Assembly (NCBI RefSeq): GCF_026343335.1
Contig: NZ_JAPELX010000001.1
Span: 5,828,001-5,892,000 of the forward strand
Length of the DNA: 64,000 bases
DNA from: Streptomyces sp. NBC_00078
Lineage (GTDB): Bacteria > Actinomycetota > Actinomycetes > Streptomycetales > Streptomycetaceae
Direction: 5' to 3'
Numbering within the stretch: position 1 is the first letter of the stretch; every line of letters begins with the position of its first letter. Under the pieces are notes generated by a model that worked only from the letters and a program-made list of their open reading frames with translations, was not told the origin of the DNA and ran no database searches. The position numbers and the translations under genes are program-made. Shown here piece by piece: positions 34,632 to 42,941 of this stretch.

Positions 34632-35648
34632 ATGCCAGGCGCCATCTATGCCGAAGGCCTGGTCAAGACTTTCGGCGACGTAAGGGCTCTGGACGGCGTC
34701 GACCTCGATGTCCCCGAGGGCACCGTGCTGGGCCTGCTCGGGCCGAACGGCGCGGGCAAGACGACGGCGGTCCGCTGCCTGACCACGCTGCTGCGCCCCG
34801 ACAGCGGCAGGGCGGTCGTGGCGGGCCTCGACGTCCTCAAGCAGCCCAACGAGGTGCGGCGCGCCATCGGTCTGTCCGGCCAGTTCGCCGCGGTCGACGA
34901 ATACCTGACCGGCCGCGAGAACCTCCAGATGGTCGGCCAGCTCTACCAGATGAAGGGCAAGGCCGCGAAGGCCCGGGCCGTGGAGCTGCTGGACCAGTTC
35001 GACCTCGCGGACGCCGCCGACCGCACCGCGAAGACCTACTCCGGAGGCATGCGCCGCCGGCTCGACCTCGCGGCCGCTCTGGTCCTCTCGCCGCCCGTGA
35101 TGTTCATGGACGAGCCGACGACCGGCCTCGACCCGCGCAACCGCCAGCTGCTGTGGGAGGTCATCAAGAACCTCGTCTCCGGCGGTACGACCCTGCTGCT
35201 GACCACGCAGTACCTGGAAGAGGCCGACCACCTGGCGCACGACATCGTGGTCGTCGACCACGGCCATGTCATCGCCCGCGGCACCTCCGACCAGCTCAAG
35301 GCCCGTACCGGCGGCGAGCGCGTCGAGGTCGTGGTGCACGAGCGCGAGCACATAGCGACCGCCCGCGAGGTACTCACCGGCTTCGGCAAGGGCGAGCTCA
35401 CCGTCGAGGAGCACACCCGCAAGCTCACCGTCCCCGTCACCGGCGGCGCGAAGCTGCTGGCCGAGGTCATCCGCGAGCTGGACGTCCGCGGCATCGAGAT
35501 AGACGACATCGCTCTGCGCCGCCCCACCCTCGACGACGTGTTCCTGTCCCTGACCGGACACATGGCAGAGGAGAAACACGAGGAGAACCGCGCGACCGCG
35601 GGCACGCCCGCCCAGGACCGCAGGCACAAGAAGGAGGCCACCAAGTGA
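34632..35648 (+). CDS. ABC transporter ATP-binding protein (DrrA-like drug exporter)
   Basis: 338 residues from ATG 34632, with GGAG 6 bp upstream. Walker A GPNGAGKTT, Q-loop SGQFAAVDEYLTG, signature YSGGMRRRLDLA, Walker B VMFMDEPTTGLDP and the H-loop TTQYLEEADHLAH are all present. The DrrA-type C-terminal domain (about 240-310) ends RRPTLDDVFLSLTG. It powers export of a hydrophobic compound through the permease encoded downstream. The stop codon overlaps a GTGA start of a 45-codon ORF. Confidence 0.94.
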   Translation: MPGAIYAEGLVKTFGDVRALDGVDLDVPEGTVLGLLGPNGAGKTTAVRCLTTLLRPDSGRAVVAGLDVLKQPNEVRRAIGLSGQFAAVDEYLTGRENLQMVGQLYQMKGKAAKARAVELLDQFDLADAADRTAKTYSGGMRRRLDLAAALVLSPPVMFMDEPTTGLDPRNRQLLWEVIKNLVSGGTTLLLTTQYLEEADHLAHDIVVVDHGHVIARGTSDQLKARTGGERVEVVVHEREHIATAREVLTGFGKGELTVEEHTRKLTVPVTGGAKLLAEVIRELDVRGIEIDDIALRRPTLDDVFLSLTGHMAEEKHEENRATAGTPAQDRRHKKEATK

Positions 35649-35782
35649 GCGCCGTCACCGACGCGCGGCGGGTCGCGCCGATTGCGAACCCCCTCAGCCA
35701 GCCCTTCCGGGGCCGCTCGGGATTCCTCCCGTCGCAGACCCGAGATCTGCACGTGAGCGCCGGGAAGGGGCAGGCGAAGTGA
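35645..35782 (+). CDS. Translationally coupled 45-residue ORF between ABC ATPase and permease
   Basis: The GTG at 35645 overlaps the ATPase stop (GTGA), and the ORF's own stop overlaps the GTG of the permease in the same GTGA fashion. AAGGAGG lies 9 bp before the first GTG. The product (MSAVTDARRVAPIANPLSQP at its N terminus) is hydrophilic and Ser/Pro/Arg-rich with no domain. It may be a real leader peptide, or the severed cytoplasmic N terminus of an ancestral permease that became a separate coupled ORF. Confidence 0.5.
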   Translation: MSAVTDARRVAPIANPLSQPFRGRSGFLPSQTRDLHVSAGKGQAK

Positions 35783-36585
35783 GCACCATGAACGATTCCC
35801 TGGTCATCGCCCGACGGAACCTGATCAGGATGTCCCGGATCCCCGAGATGGTTCTGTTCGGCCTGATCCAGCCAGTGATGTTCGTAGTGCTCTTCACCTA
35901 CGTCTTCGGTGGCTCGATGAAGATCGGTGACACCACCGATCCGGAGGTCTACAAGAACTTCCTGATGGCCGGCATCTTCGCCCAGACGGTCACGTTCGCC
36001 ACTGCGGGGGCGGGCGCCGGTATTGCGGACGACATGCACAAGGGGCTCATAGACCGGTTCCGCTCGTTGCCGATGGCGCGTGGTGCGGTGCTGACCGGTC
36101 GTACCGTCGCGGACCTCGTGCAGACGGCTCTGACCCTGCTCGTCCTCGCGATCGTCGCGCTGCTCGTGGGTTGGCGCCCCGGTTCCGTCGAGCCGACCAA
36201 CTTCGGAAAGATCTTGGGCGGCTTCGGCCTGCTGCTTCTTCTGGGATACGCCTTCACATGGATCGGCGCGTTGATCGGTCTGTCCGTACGCACTCCGGAG
36301 GCGGCGACCTCGGGAGGGCTGATCTGGCTCTTCCCGGTCACGTTCATCTCGAACGCGTTCGTGGACTCCGCTCAGATGACGCCCTGGCTGCGACACATCG
36401 CTGAGTGGAACCCGTTCAGCGCGACCGTGCAGGCATGCCGGCAACTCTTCGGCGACCCGGGTCTGTCCCATTCCGGTGCCTGGCCGATGCAGCACCCGGT
36501 GTGGGCATCGCTGACCTACTCGATTCTGATCGTCGCCATCTTTCGCACGCTCGCGGTCCGCAAGTACCGCCGGGCAGACAGTTGA
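35779..36585 (+). CDS. ABC transporter permease (DrrB-like, ABC-2 type)
   Basis: 268 residues. The N-terminal IARRNLIRMSRIPEMVLFGL motif and LIQPVMFVVLFTYVFGGSM are typical of DrrB permeases. Six membrane segments are visible: about 25-45, 65-85, 110-132, 140-165, 170-192 and 235-252. The conserved ABC-2 segment GLIDRFRSLPMARGAVLTGR forms the coupling region. With the ATPase two ORFs upstream it forms an exporter for lipids or antibiotics. The start GTG 35779 overlaps the preceding stop; an ATG three codons later is an alternative. Confidence 0.93.
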   Translation: MSTMNDSLVIARRNLIRMSRIPEMVLFGLIQPVMFVVLFTYVFGGSMKIGDTTDPEVYKNFLMAGIFAQTVTFATAGAGAGIADDMHKGLIDRFRSLPMARGAVLTGRTVADLVQTALTLLVLAIVALLVGWRPGSVEPTNFGKILGGFGLLLLLGYAFTWIGALIGLSVRTPEAATSGGLIWLFPVTFISNAFVDSAQMTPWLRHIAEWNPFSATVQACRQLFGDPGLSHSGAWPMQHPVWASLTYSILIVAIFRTLAVRKYRRADS

Positions 36586-36601
36586 GGGTTCCGCCTTCCC
36601 T

Positions 36602-36630
36602 CAGGCCCCGCTCCCATGGGCGGGGGCCTG
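36602..36630. terminator. Hairpin after the permease gene
   Basis: CAGGCCCCGC and GCGGGGGCCTG pair across an 8-nt loop with one bulged base, 17 bp after the permease stop. Confidence 0.5.
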
Positions 36631-36636
36631 TTCACG

Positions 36637-36755
36637 GCGCATCCGGTCTGGGCCTCACTGATCTGCCCGGCCCTGATCACCACTGTCTACTCGGCCCTGA
36701 TCATCGTCGTGTTCAGGACGCCGGCGATGCGCAAGTACCGCTCGGCGACCGCCTC
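36637..36755 (+). pseudogene. Duplicated C-terminal fragment of an ABC-2 permease
   Basis: This segment encodes AHPVWASLICPALITTVYSA then LIIVVFRTPAMRKYRSA. It closely parallels the real permease end (QHPVWASLTYSILIVAIFRT, then LAVRKYRRA) but differs in codons and has a few extra residues, so it is a related but not identical gene tail. No start or upstream domain remains. It suggests that a second DrrB-like gene once followed and was lost. Confidence 0.65.
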
Positions 36756-36809
36756 ACCTACTGCCCGACCGACGCCTGACCGACCGCTTGTCGGACTCAG
36801 CATGACGAC

Positions 36810-36838
36810 GCCCCCGGCGTCACCAGGACACCGGGGGC
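36810..36838 (-). terminator. Stem-loop downstream of greA
   Basis: GCCCCCGG (36810-36817) and CCGGGGGC (36831-36838) form a perfect stem with a partly paired loop, 44 bp past the greA stop on the minus strand. Confidence 0.7.
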
Positions 36839-36881
36839 TCGTCAAGGGCATGCAAGATGCCGGGATCGGCAGGCGGCCGGG

Positions 36882-37382
36882 TCAGCCGTTGTAGGGCTCG
36901 GCCTTGAGGATCTTCACGGAGGCCTTCCTGCCGTTCGGCAGTTCGTACTCCGCCTCCTCGCCGACCTTGTGGCCGATCACGCCGGAGCCCAGCGGGGACT
37001 GCGGCGAGTACGTCTCGATGTCGGAGCTCGCGTACTCGCGCGAGGCGAGCAGGAAGGTCGTCGTGTCGTCCTCGTCGCCGTCGAAGGCGATCGTCACGAC
37101 CATGCCGGGCGCCACGGCGCCGTCCGCCGACGCCGGGGCCTCGCCGACCTTGGCGTTCTCCAGGAGCTGGGTCAGCTGGCGCACACGGAGTTCCTGCTTG
37201 CCCTGCTCTTCCTTGGCCGCGTGGTACCCGCCGTTCTCACGCAGGTCGCCTTCCTCGCGCGCGGCCGCGATCTTGGCGGCGATCTCCGTGCGCGCAGGAC
37301 CAGACAGGTGCTCCAGCTCCGCCTTGAGCTGGTTGTACGCCTCCTGGGTCAGCCAGGTGACGTTCTCGCTGGTCTGGGTCAC
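36882..37382 (-). CDS. greA: Transcription elongation factor GreA
   Basis: 166 residues from GTG 37382, which follows GAGGAG by 5 bp. It rescues backtracked RNA polymerase by stimulating transcript cleavage. The N-terminal antiparallel coiled coil (about 5-80, WLTQEAYNQLKAELEHL, with EGDLRENGGYHAAKEEQGKQ bearing the tip acidic residues) precedes the FKBP-like C-terminal domain ending in SPLGSGVIGHKVGEEAEYEL. The length is normal for the family. The 178 bp upstream of its start hold its promoter; I see no gene there. Confidence 0.95.
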   Translation of the reverse strand: MTQTSENVTWLTQEAYNQLKAELEHLSGPARTEIAAKIAAAREEGDLRENGGYHAAKEEQGKQELRVRQLTQLLENAKVGEAPASADGAVAPGMVVTIAFDGDEDDTTTFLLASREYASSDIETYSPQSPLGSGVIGHKVGEEAEYELPNGRKASVKILKAEPYNG

Positions 37383-37560
37383 AGGTGCTCCTCGTAGGTA
37401 CTGGGAATACAAAGCATCGCCCTACCCAGAAGAATGTTCCTTCATGGATGGGCGAAACCACGAGCCTAACAATTCCGCGGCTGAAGGGGGAGGACATAAG
37501 CCATCAGAATTACGTCCACGCAGGTCAGGGCCTACGCATTCAGGGCGAGAGGGTCCGGTG

Positions 37561-37959
37561 TCAGCCGGCGTGGCAGCCCAGCAGCTCCGCCGTGGTGCCG
37601 GCGGACGTCGTACGGAGGGTGACGGCACGGTCGATGCGGGTGGCGTGCCCGCCGAAGCGGAAGTCGGCCCGGCCCACCTCGGTCCCGTCCGCCGCCTGGG
37701 AGCGGATGGTGCAGTAACCGGTCGCGTCGGCGTCCTTACGGACCTCCAGATGCACCGTCACCGCGTTCTCGTGCGCATCGAAGGTGATCACCTCGGCGCT
37801 GATCTTGTTCTGGCCGACGTAGTGGTAGGCGAAGTACCCGACGAGCGCGAGCAGCGCCGCCGCCAGGACGGCACCGATGATCTTGAGTTTGTGGTCGGCG
37901 CGCTCGTCCGAGGAGCGGCCGTAACGGCCCTCGGGCAGTCGCGTGCTCGCCGTACTCAT
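37561..37959 (-). CDS. DUF4307 membrane protein
   Basis: 132 residues from ATG 37959, with GAGGGG 6 bp upstream. The cytoplasmic N terminus has RLPEGRYGRSSDERADHKLK, the conserved DUF4307 start. One membrane helix (IIGAVLAAALLALVGYFAYH) precedes an extracytoplasmic beta-rich domain with YCTIRSQAADGTEVGRADF and two cysteines (TGYC and LLGC) that may form a disulfide. Function is unknown. It is conserved beside mca and greA in actinobacteria, in divergent orientation to mca. Confidence 0.87.
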   Translation of the reverse strand: MSTASTRLPEGRYGRSSDERADHKLKIIGAVLAAALLALVGYFAYHYVGQNKISAEVITFDAHENAVTVHLEVRKDADATGYCTIRSQAADGTEVGRADFRFGGHATRIDRAVTLRTTSAGTTAELLGCHAG

Positions 37960-38072
37960 GATCGTCCCCTCGGAAACCCGACCCCGGAATTTTTCGCCCC
38001 CCGATTCGGTCACTATAGAAGCCGCCGATCGCGCCGGTTCACACCGGGCGCCGACTTATCGAGGATTGAGTC

Positions 38073-38954
38073 TTGACTGACCAGCTGCGACTGATGGCTA
38101 TCCACGCCCACCCCGACGACGAGTCGAGCAAGGGCGCGGCCACCATGGCGAAGTACGTGTCCGAGGGGGTGGACGTGCTGGTCGTGACCTGCACCGGTGG
38201 GGAGCGCGGCTCCATCCTCAACCCGAAGCTGCAGGGCGACAAGTACATCGAGGAGCACATCCACGAGGTACGCAAGAAGGAGATGGACGAGGCCCGGGAG
38301 ATCCTCGGGGTCACGCAGGAATGGCTCGGCTTCGTCGACTCCGGCCTGCCCGAGGGCGACCCGCTGCCGCCGCTGCCCGAGGGCTGCTTCGCCCTGGAGG
38401 ACGTGGACAAGGCGGCCGGCGAGCTGGTGAAGCAGATCCGTTCCTTCCGTCCCCAGGTGATCACCACCTATGACGAGAACGGCGGCTATCCGCACCCCGA
38501 CCACATCATGACCCACAAGATCTCGATGGTGGCCTTCGAGGGCGCCGCCGACACCGAGAAGTACCCGGAGTCGGAGTTCGGCCCGGCCTACCAGCCGCGG
38601 AAGCTGTACTACAACCAGGGCTTCAACCGCCCCCGCACCGAGGCCCTGCACCACGCGCTGCTGGACCGTGGTCTGGAGTCGCCGTACGGGGACTGGCTCA
38701 AGCGCTGGAGCGAGTTCGAGCGCGCCGAGCGCACCCTGACCACGCATGTCCCCTGCGCCGACTTCTTCGAGATCCGCGACAAGGCGCTGATCGCCCACGC
38801 CACGCAGATCGACCCCGACGGCGGCTGGTTCAAGGTGCCGATGGAGATCCAGAGGGAGGTCTGGCCGACGGAGGAGTACGAGCTGGCGAAGTCGCTCGTC
38901 GATACTTCCCTCCCCGAGGACGACCTCTTTGCGGGCATCCGCGACAATGCCTGA
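38073..38954 (+). CDS. mca: Mycothiol S-conjugate amidase
   Basis: 293 residues starting at TTG 38073 (GAGG 8 bp upstream). It cleaves mycothiol S-conjugates of electrophiles and drugs to a mercapturic acid, which is exported, and GlcN-Ins, which is recycled. Zinc-site motifs are AIHAHPDDESSKG near the N terminus and YPHPDHIMTH around residue 145. GGERGSILNP and the specific C-terminal region with KVPMEIQREVWPTEEYEL separate Mca from the related MshB deacetylase. It is a reliable marker of mycothiol-producing actinobacteria. Confidence 0.95.
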   Translation: MTDQLRLMAIHAHPDDESSKGAATMAKYVSEGVDVLVVTCTGGERGSILNPKLQGDKYIEEHIHEVRKKEMDEAREILGVTQEWLGFVDSGLPEGDPLPPLPEGCFALEDVDKAAGELVKQIRSFRPQVITTYDENGGYPHPDHIMTHKISMVAFEGAADTEKYPESEFGPAYQPRKLYYNQGFNRPRTEALHHALLDRGLESPYGDWLKRWSEFERAERTLTTHVPCADFFEIRDKALIAHATQIDPDGGWFKVPMEIQREVWPTEEYELAKSLVDTSLPEDDLFAGIRDNA

Positions 38955-38955
38955 C

Positions 38956-39219
38956 ATGAGCGCAAGCGTGAGCCTGGCAATGACGCATCTCGTCCCCCTC
39001 GCCAAGGAGGTGGACGAGAACAAGGTCACCCCCGGCGTCCTCGGCTTCATCGTCTTCGCGGCGATGGCCGTGGCGGTGTGGGTGCTGATGAAGTCCATGA
39101 ACCGGCACATGGGGAAGGTGAAGTTCCAGGAGACGGCGGACTCGGACGCCGGGTCCGCGGACGCCTCCGCCGGCCCCGAGGCCGGCCCAAACGCCGGTCC
39201 CAAGGCGCGTCAGGGCTGA
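38956..39219 (+). CDS. Small single-pass membrane protein downstream of mca
   Basis: 87 residues from ATG 38956, one base after the mca stop; an ATG at 38947 inside mca is an alternative. A membrane helix (GVLGFIVFAAMAVAVWVLM) is followed by a basic KSMNRHMGKVKF and an Ala/Gly/Pro-rich tail. The tight spacing implies co-transcription with mca. Function unknown; the association with mca might point to detoxification or export, which is inference only. Confidence 0.75.
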   Translation: MSASVSLAMTHLVPLAKEVDENKVTPGVLGFIVFAAMAVAVWVLMKSMNRHMGKVKFQETADSDAGSADASAGPEAGPNAGPKARQG

Positions 39220-39246
39220 CGTCGTGGGACGGGGGGTGGCCGGCGG

Positions 39247-42200
39247 TCAGTGCGTGGCCGGCACCGCCACCCCCATCACCTCCCGCGCATGGCGGCTGGG
39301 CACCATCCCCAGACGCCACGCCTGCCAGCCCGCCTCCAGGTTCACGCCCCGCTCCAGCAGCAGCTGATACGCCTCCACGTAGTCGTCGAGCTTCTCGTCC
39401 CGCAGCGAGTGAGTCGTGCGGGACAGCTGGGTCAGCTCCTCCTGGGCGACCGCCGTGCCGATCTCCACGCCGCCGGGGGCCGCGTACGGCAGCAGGGTGC
39501 AGCGCAGGAAGCGGGCCCAGTCCTCGCCGCGGCGGTCGCCGTACGAGGTGAACAGGTCCACCGCCTCGTCGCACAGCGCCAGCGCCTGCTGGGTACGGGC
39601 GTTGCCCGCATCCACCACCGCCAGTTCCAGGCACGTCCACGCCTCGCCGTGGGCCACACCGATGCGCTGGAAGTCGGCTCGGGCGTCGACCAGGAGCTGG
39701 CGGGCGAAGCCGGAGTTGCGCAGCGAACCCGTCTGGGCCGCCCGCTGGTCCCGGGTCGCCCGGGCCGAGTGGTGGCGGGCGCAGGCCAGGCCGTAGACGT
39801 CGCGCATACGGGAGAACATCGTGCGGGAGCGCTCCAGTTCGCGCACCGCACGGTCGAGGTCGCCCGTCTCCTCCAGGGCCTGGCCCAGGTAGTAGACCGT
39901 CCAGGCCTCGCCGCGCGCGTCCTCGTTCTCGCGGTGCCGGGACGCGGCCTGGCGCAGTCCCTCCACCGCGGGGGACGCGTCCCCCGCGACGAGACGGGCG
40001 CGGGCCAGCTGGGTGAGCGCCCAGGCCTCGCCACGGGCGTCACGGGTACGGCCGTAGCGGTCGAGGGCCGCGCGCAGCTCCGACTCGGCGCGCGGGACGT
40101 CGCCCATCCGCAGCGACAGCTGGCCCAGCTGGAAGTGGGCCCAGGCCTCGCCGTGCACGGACTCGCCCGCGTGATGCAGGACCAGGGACTCGGTGAGCAG
40201 ATGCAGCGCCTCCGAGACATGGCCGCGGTCGCGCTCCACCGCCGCCAGGGCGTGCATCGTCCAGCCGCGGTCCGTGGCCAGCTCGGGAGCCGCCTGGAAA
40301 TCCAGCGCCTCGCGCAGCTTCGCGGCCGCCTCCGTGAGATTGCCCTGGTGGTGGAGGGTGATCCCCAGGGAGCACAGGGCGCGGGCCGCACCCGCGTCGT
40401 GATGGGCCTCCATGTACAGATCGACGACCGACGTCAGTGTCGTACGCGCCTTGTCCAGCTCGCCCAGCTGACGGGCCGCGATGCCGGTGCGCCACTGCAC
40501 CGAGCGGACCAGCAGGCCCTGGTCCACGGCCTGCGCCAGCTCGCTGATCTCGCCCAGACGGTAGAGGTCGCCGCGCAGCAGGCAGTAGTCGCACAGGGCG
40601 CCGAGCAGGTTCAGCACCGCCGCCTGGTTCACGCCCTCCGCGTGCCGCAGTGTCGACGTGATGAAGCTCGACTCGTCGTCCAGCCAGCGCAGCGCCTCGT
40701 CCAGGGACGTGAAGCCGTGCGGGCTGAAGCGGTCCGAGCGGGTCGACATGTTGCCGTCGACCAGGCGCAGCACCGAGTCGGCCAGGTCGGCGTAGTTCAC
40801 GATCAGGCGTTCCTGCGCGGCCGTGCGCTCCGAGGGCTCCTCCTCGTCCAGGAGGCGGGCCTGGGCGAAGGCCCGCACCAGGTCGTGCAGGCGGAAGCGG
40901 TTGCCGCGCACATGGTCGATCAGGCCGGCCCGGGAGAGCGCGACCAGGTGACGGGTCGCCTCCCCCTCGTTCGTCGCCAGGAGGGAGGCGGCCGCGGCGC
41001 CACCGAGAGAGGCGCGGCCGGCGAGGGCCAGTCGGCGCAGCAGCCGGCGGGCCGTGTCCGACTGGTCCGTGTAGCGCAGCCACAGCACACGCTCGATCGG
41101 CTCCACCGGGCCGTACGCGCTGAGATCCGTGGCCAGTTGACGAGGTGAGCGCGGGCCCAGCGACGAGCCCGCGATGCTCAGCGCCAGCGGCAGCCCGCCG
41201 CACAACTCCCTGATCCGGTCGGCCGCATCGGCGTCGTAGGGCCCGGAACTGTCCTGTGCCGCCGCGTCCAGCAACTCCTCGGCGCCCGCCGAGTCCAGTG
41301 CCTCCACGGGCAGTTCATGGACATGGGCCGGAAGGTCGGACGGCAGTGCCAGGGGCTCGCGGGCCGTGACCAGGACCAGGCTGTCGGAGCGCTCGGGGAC
41401 GAGCGTACGGACCTGTTCGGCGTCCGAGGCGTCGTCCAGGACGATCGTGACGGCCAGGCCCGTCAGATGCTGGTGGTACAGCTCGCTCAGCCGCTTGACC
41501 TGCTGGTCGGGGGAGGAGCGCTCACGGAACAGCAGCTGTTCGCGCGGCGCGCCGAGCCGGTTGAGCAGGTGCAGCAGGGCGTCGCGGGTGGACAGCGGCG
41601 GCTCCTCCGGACTGCCGCCGCGCAGGTCCACGACGCAGGCGCCGCGGAAGTAGTCCTTGAGGTCGTGCGTGGCGCGCACGGCCAGTGTCGTACGACCGCT
41701 GCCGGGGGCTCCGTGCAGTACCACGACCGTCGGGCGGGTCTCGGTGCTCGCTCGGGACGCCTGTACCCACTGCCGGATCCTGGCCATCTCCGGCCGACGG
41801 CCCGCGAACATGCCTGCCTGCTCCGGCAGTTGAGCGAACGACTGGGCCAGCAGGGTGCGCCCGCGTGCTGCCGCGCTCTTGTCCGTGCCGCGCAGCGGCG
41901 GCCCCTTCTTCCTCGGGCCCGTGGACCCTTCGCGTACCCGCTGCTGATCGAGGAACGGGCGGATACCGCGCACCTCCAGAGCCGTCAGCCACTGCAGCCG
42001 CAACTGCTCGGGTCCGCCCGGCTGGCTCTCGGCGCCTGCGCTGTGATGGGCCGCGGGCAGATGAGAGCCGGCCACCTTGATCACGGTGGCCGCCGCGCCC
42101 ACGACGCCCACGGTCACGCCCGCGCCGAGTGCCGTGCCCGTGTCGGTGCCCAGAGCCACGTCCGCCACCGCCGCCGTGACCGCGGCGACGGCGGCCACCA

Positions 42201-42447
42201 GCAGGGCGGTTGCCGAACCTTCCTTGGCGTACCGCTGTGCGAAGGTGAGCCGGCCGGCCGCCGCCTCGTCGAGCGCGCGCGTGTAGGCCTCGTACTCCTC
42301 GGCGGATGTCTCCGCCATCGCGTCCAGGGCGCTGCGTGAGCGCGACAGCAGCACCGTTCCGTCGGTGTGTCCGCCGGAGCGTCGTACCTCTTCCTCCACG
42401 GCCCGTGCCAACAGCCGTTCGGCGTCCGCCCGATGGCTGTCCCGCAT
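39247..42447 (-). CDS. Membrane-associated STAND (NB-ARC) ATPase with C-terminal TPR array
   Basis: 1066 residues from ATG 42447 (GGAGGGG 8 bp upstream). Order: an N-terminal helical region (about 1-75); two adjacent membrane helices (about 79-97 and 103-123); a linker; and a nucleotide-binding domain. The nucleotide-binding domain has Walker A GAPGSGRTT (about 246-254), Walker B VTIVLDDASD (about 333-342), a sensor TAREP, and the STAND GGLPLAL motif near 417-423. A winged-helix-like region follows, then a long TPR superhelix (about 620-1050) with recurrent HGEAWA/RGEAWA repeats. This is the layout of AfsR/NLR-like signalling ATPases without a DNA-binding domain. The trigger and output are unknown. 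Confidence 0.85.
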   Translation of the reverse strand: MRDSHRADAERLLARAVEEEVRRSGGHTDGTVLLSRSRSALDAMAETSAEEYEAYTRALDEAAAGRLTFAQRYAKEGSATALLVAAVAAVTAAVADVALGTDTGTALGAGVTVGVVGAAATVIKVAGSHLPAAHHSAGAESQPGGPEQLRLQWLTALEVRGIRPFLDQQRVREGSTGPRKKGPPLRGTDKSAAARGRTLLAQSFAQLPEQAGMFAGRRPEMARIRQWVQASRASTETRPTVVVLHGAPGSGRTTLAVRATHDLKDYFRGACVVDLRGGSPEEPPLSTRDALLHLLNRLGAPREQLLFRERSSPDQQVKRLSELYHQHLTGLAVTIVLDDASDAEQVRTLVPERSDSLVLVTAREPLALPSDLPAHVHELPVEALDSAGAEELLDAAAQDSSGPYDADAADRIRELCGGLPLALSIAGSSLGPRSPRQLATDLSAYGPVEPIERVLWLRYTDQSDTARRLLRRLALAGRASLGGAAAASLLATNEGEATRHLVALSRAGLIDHVRGNRFRLHDLVRAFAQARLLDEEEPSERTAAQERLIVNYADLADSVLRLVDGNMSTRSDRFSPHGFTSLDEALRWLDDESSFITSTLRHAEGVNQAAVLNLLGALCDYCLLRGDLYRLGEISELAQAVDQGLLVRSVQWRTGIAARQLGELDKARTTLTSVVDLYMEAHHDAGAARALCSLGITLHHQGNLTEAAAKLREALDFQAAPELATDRGWTMHALAAVERDRGHVSEALHLLTESLVLHHAGESVHGEAWAHFQLGQLSLRMGDVPRAESELRAALDRYGRTRDARGEAWALTQLARARLVAGDASPAVEGLRQAASRHRENEDARGEAWTVYYLGQALEETGDLDRAVRELERSRTMFSRMRDVYGLACARHHSARATRDQRAAQTGSLRNSGFARQLLVDARADFQRIGVAHGEAWTCLELAVVDAGNARTQQALALCDEAVDLFTSYGDRRGEDWARFLRCTLLPYAAPGGVEIGTAVAQEELTQLSRTTHSLRDEKLDDYVEAYQLLLERGVNLEAGWQAWRLGMVPSRHAREVMGVAVPATH

Positions 42448-42528
42448 GTCACGTCCCCCTCCGGCGGCAACTCCTTTGCCTATGAGTGTCCTTCGGGGAA
42501 GGCGTTCGCGCGAGGGGGCAGCGATCAC

Positions 42529-42941
42529 CGGGTCGGGCTTGGGTGACTTTCACATCATTCGCGGTGGCCGCCGCATACAGCGGCAGCGGTCGCGGCGGGC
42601 GGCGCCTGGTCGGCGTTGAGCGGATCGGGGGGCGCGGGGGAGGGAACGCCCGTGTTCCGCACGCCCGACGCCGAACCCCCTCTGCTTCAGCACCCACTTC
42701 CCGCCCGTCCCCCGCCAGGTCTCACCCGCGAGTACGACCGCGGCGCGGAGGGTTCGGCGGCGCCCTGCAGATGGCCGCGGACACCTGCAGGGCGCATGGC
42801 CCGCGGCGGTATCCACGACCAGCTCAGTGGAGGTTTCGCCCGCTGCTCCTCGACGGGGGTTGGATTGTTCCCCATTTTTGGAAAGTAGCTGTCAAAGATC
42901 CAGTGTTTCCGTAGCGTTTTCCCCTGAGAGCAAGGGGGCTG
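42529..42941. other. Gene-free stretch upstream of the integrase, possible att half-site
   Basis: About 410 bp without a convincing gene. The last 70 bp before the integrase are A/T-richer and lie where attP/attR sites of large serine integrases usually are. I cannot define a core sequence because only one junction is evident. Confidence 0.35.
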
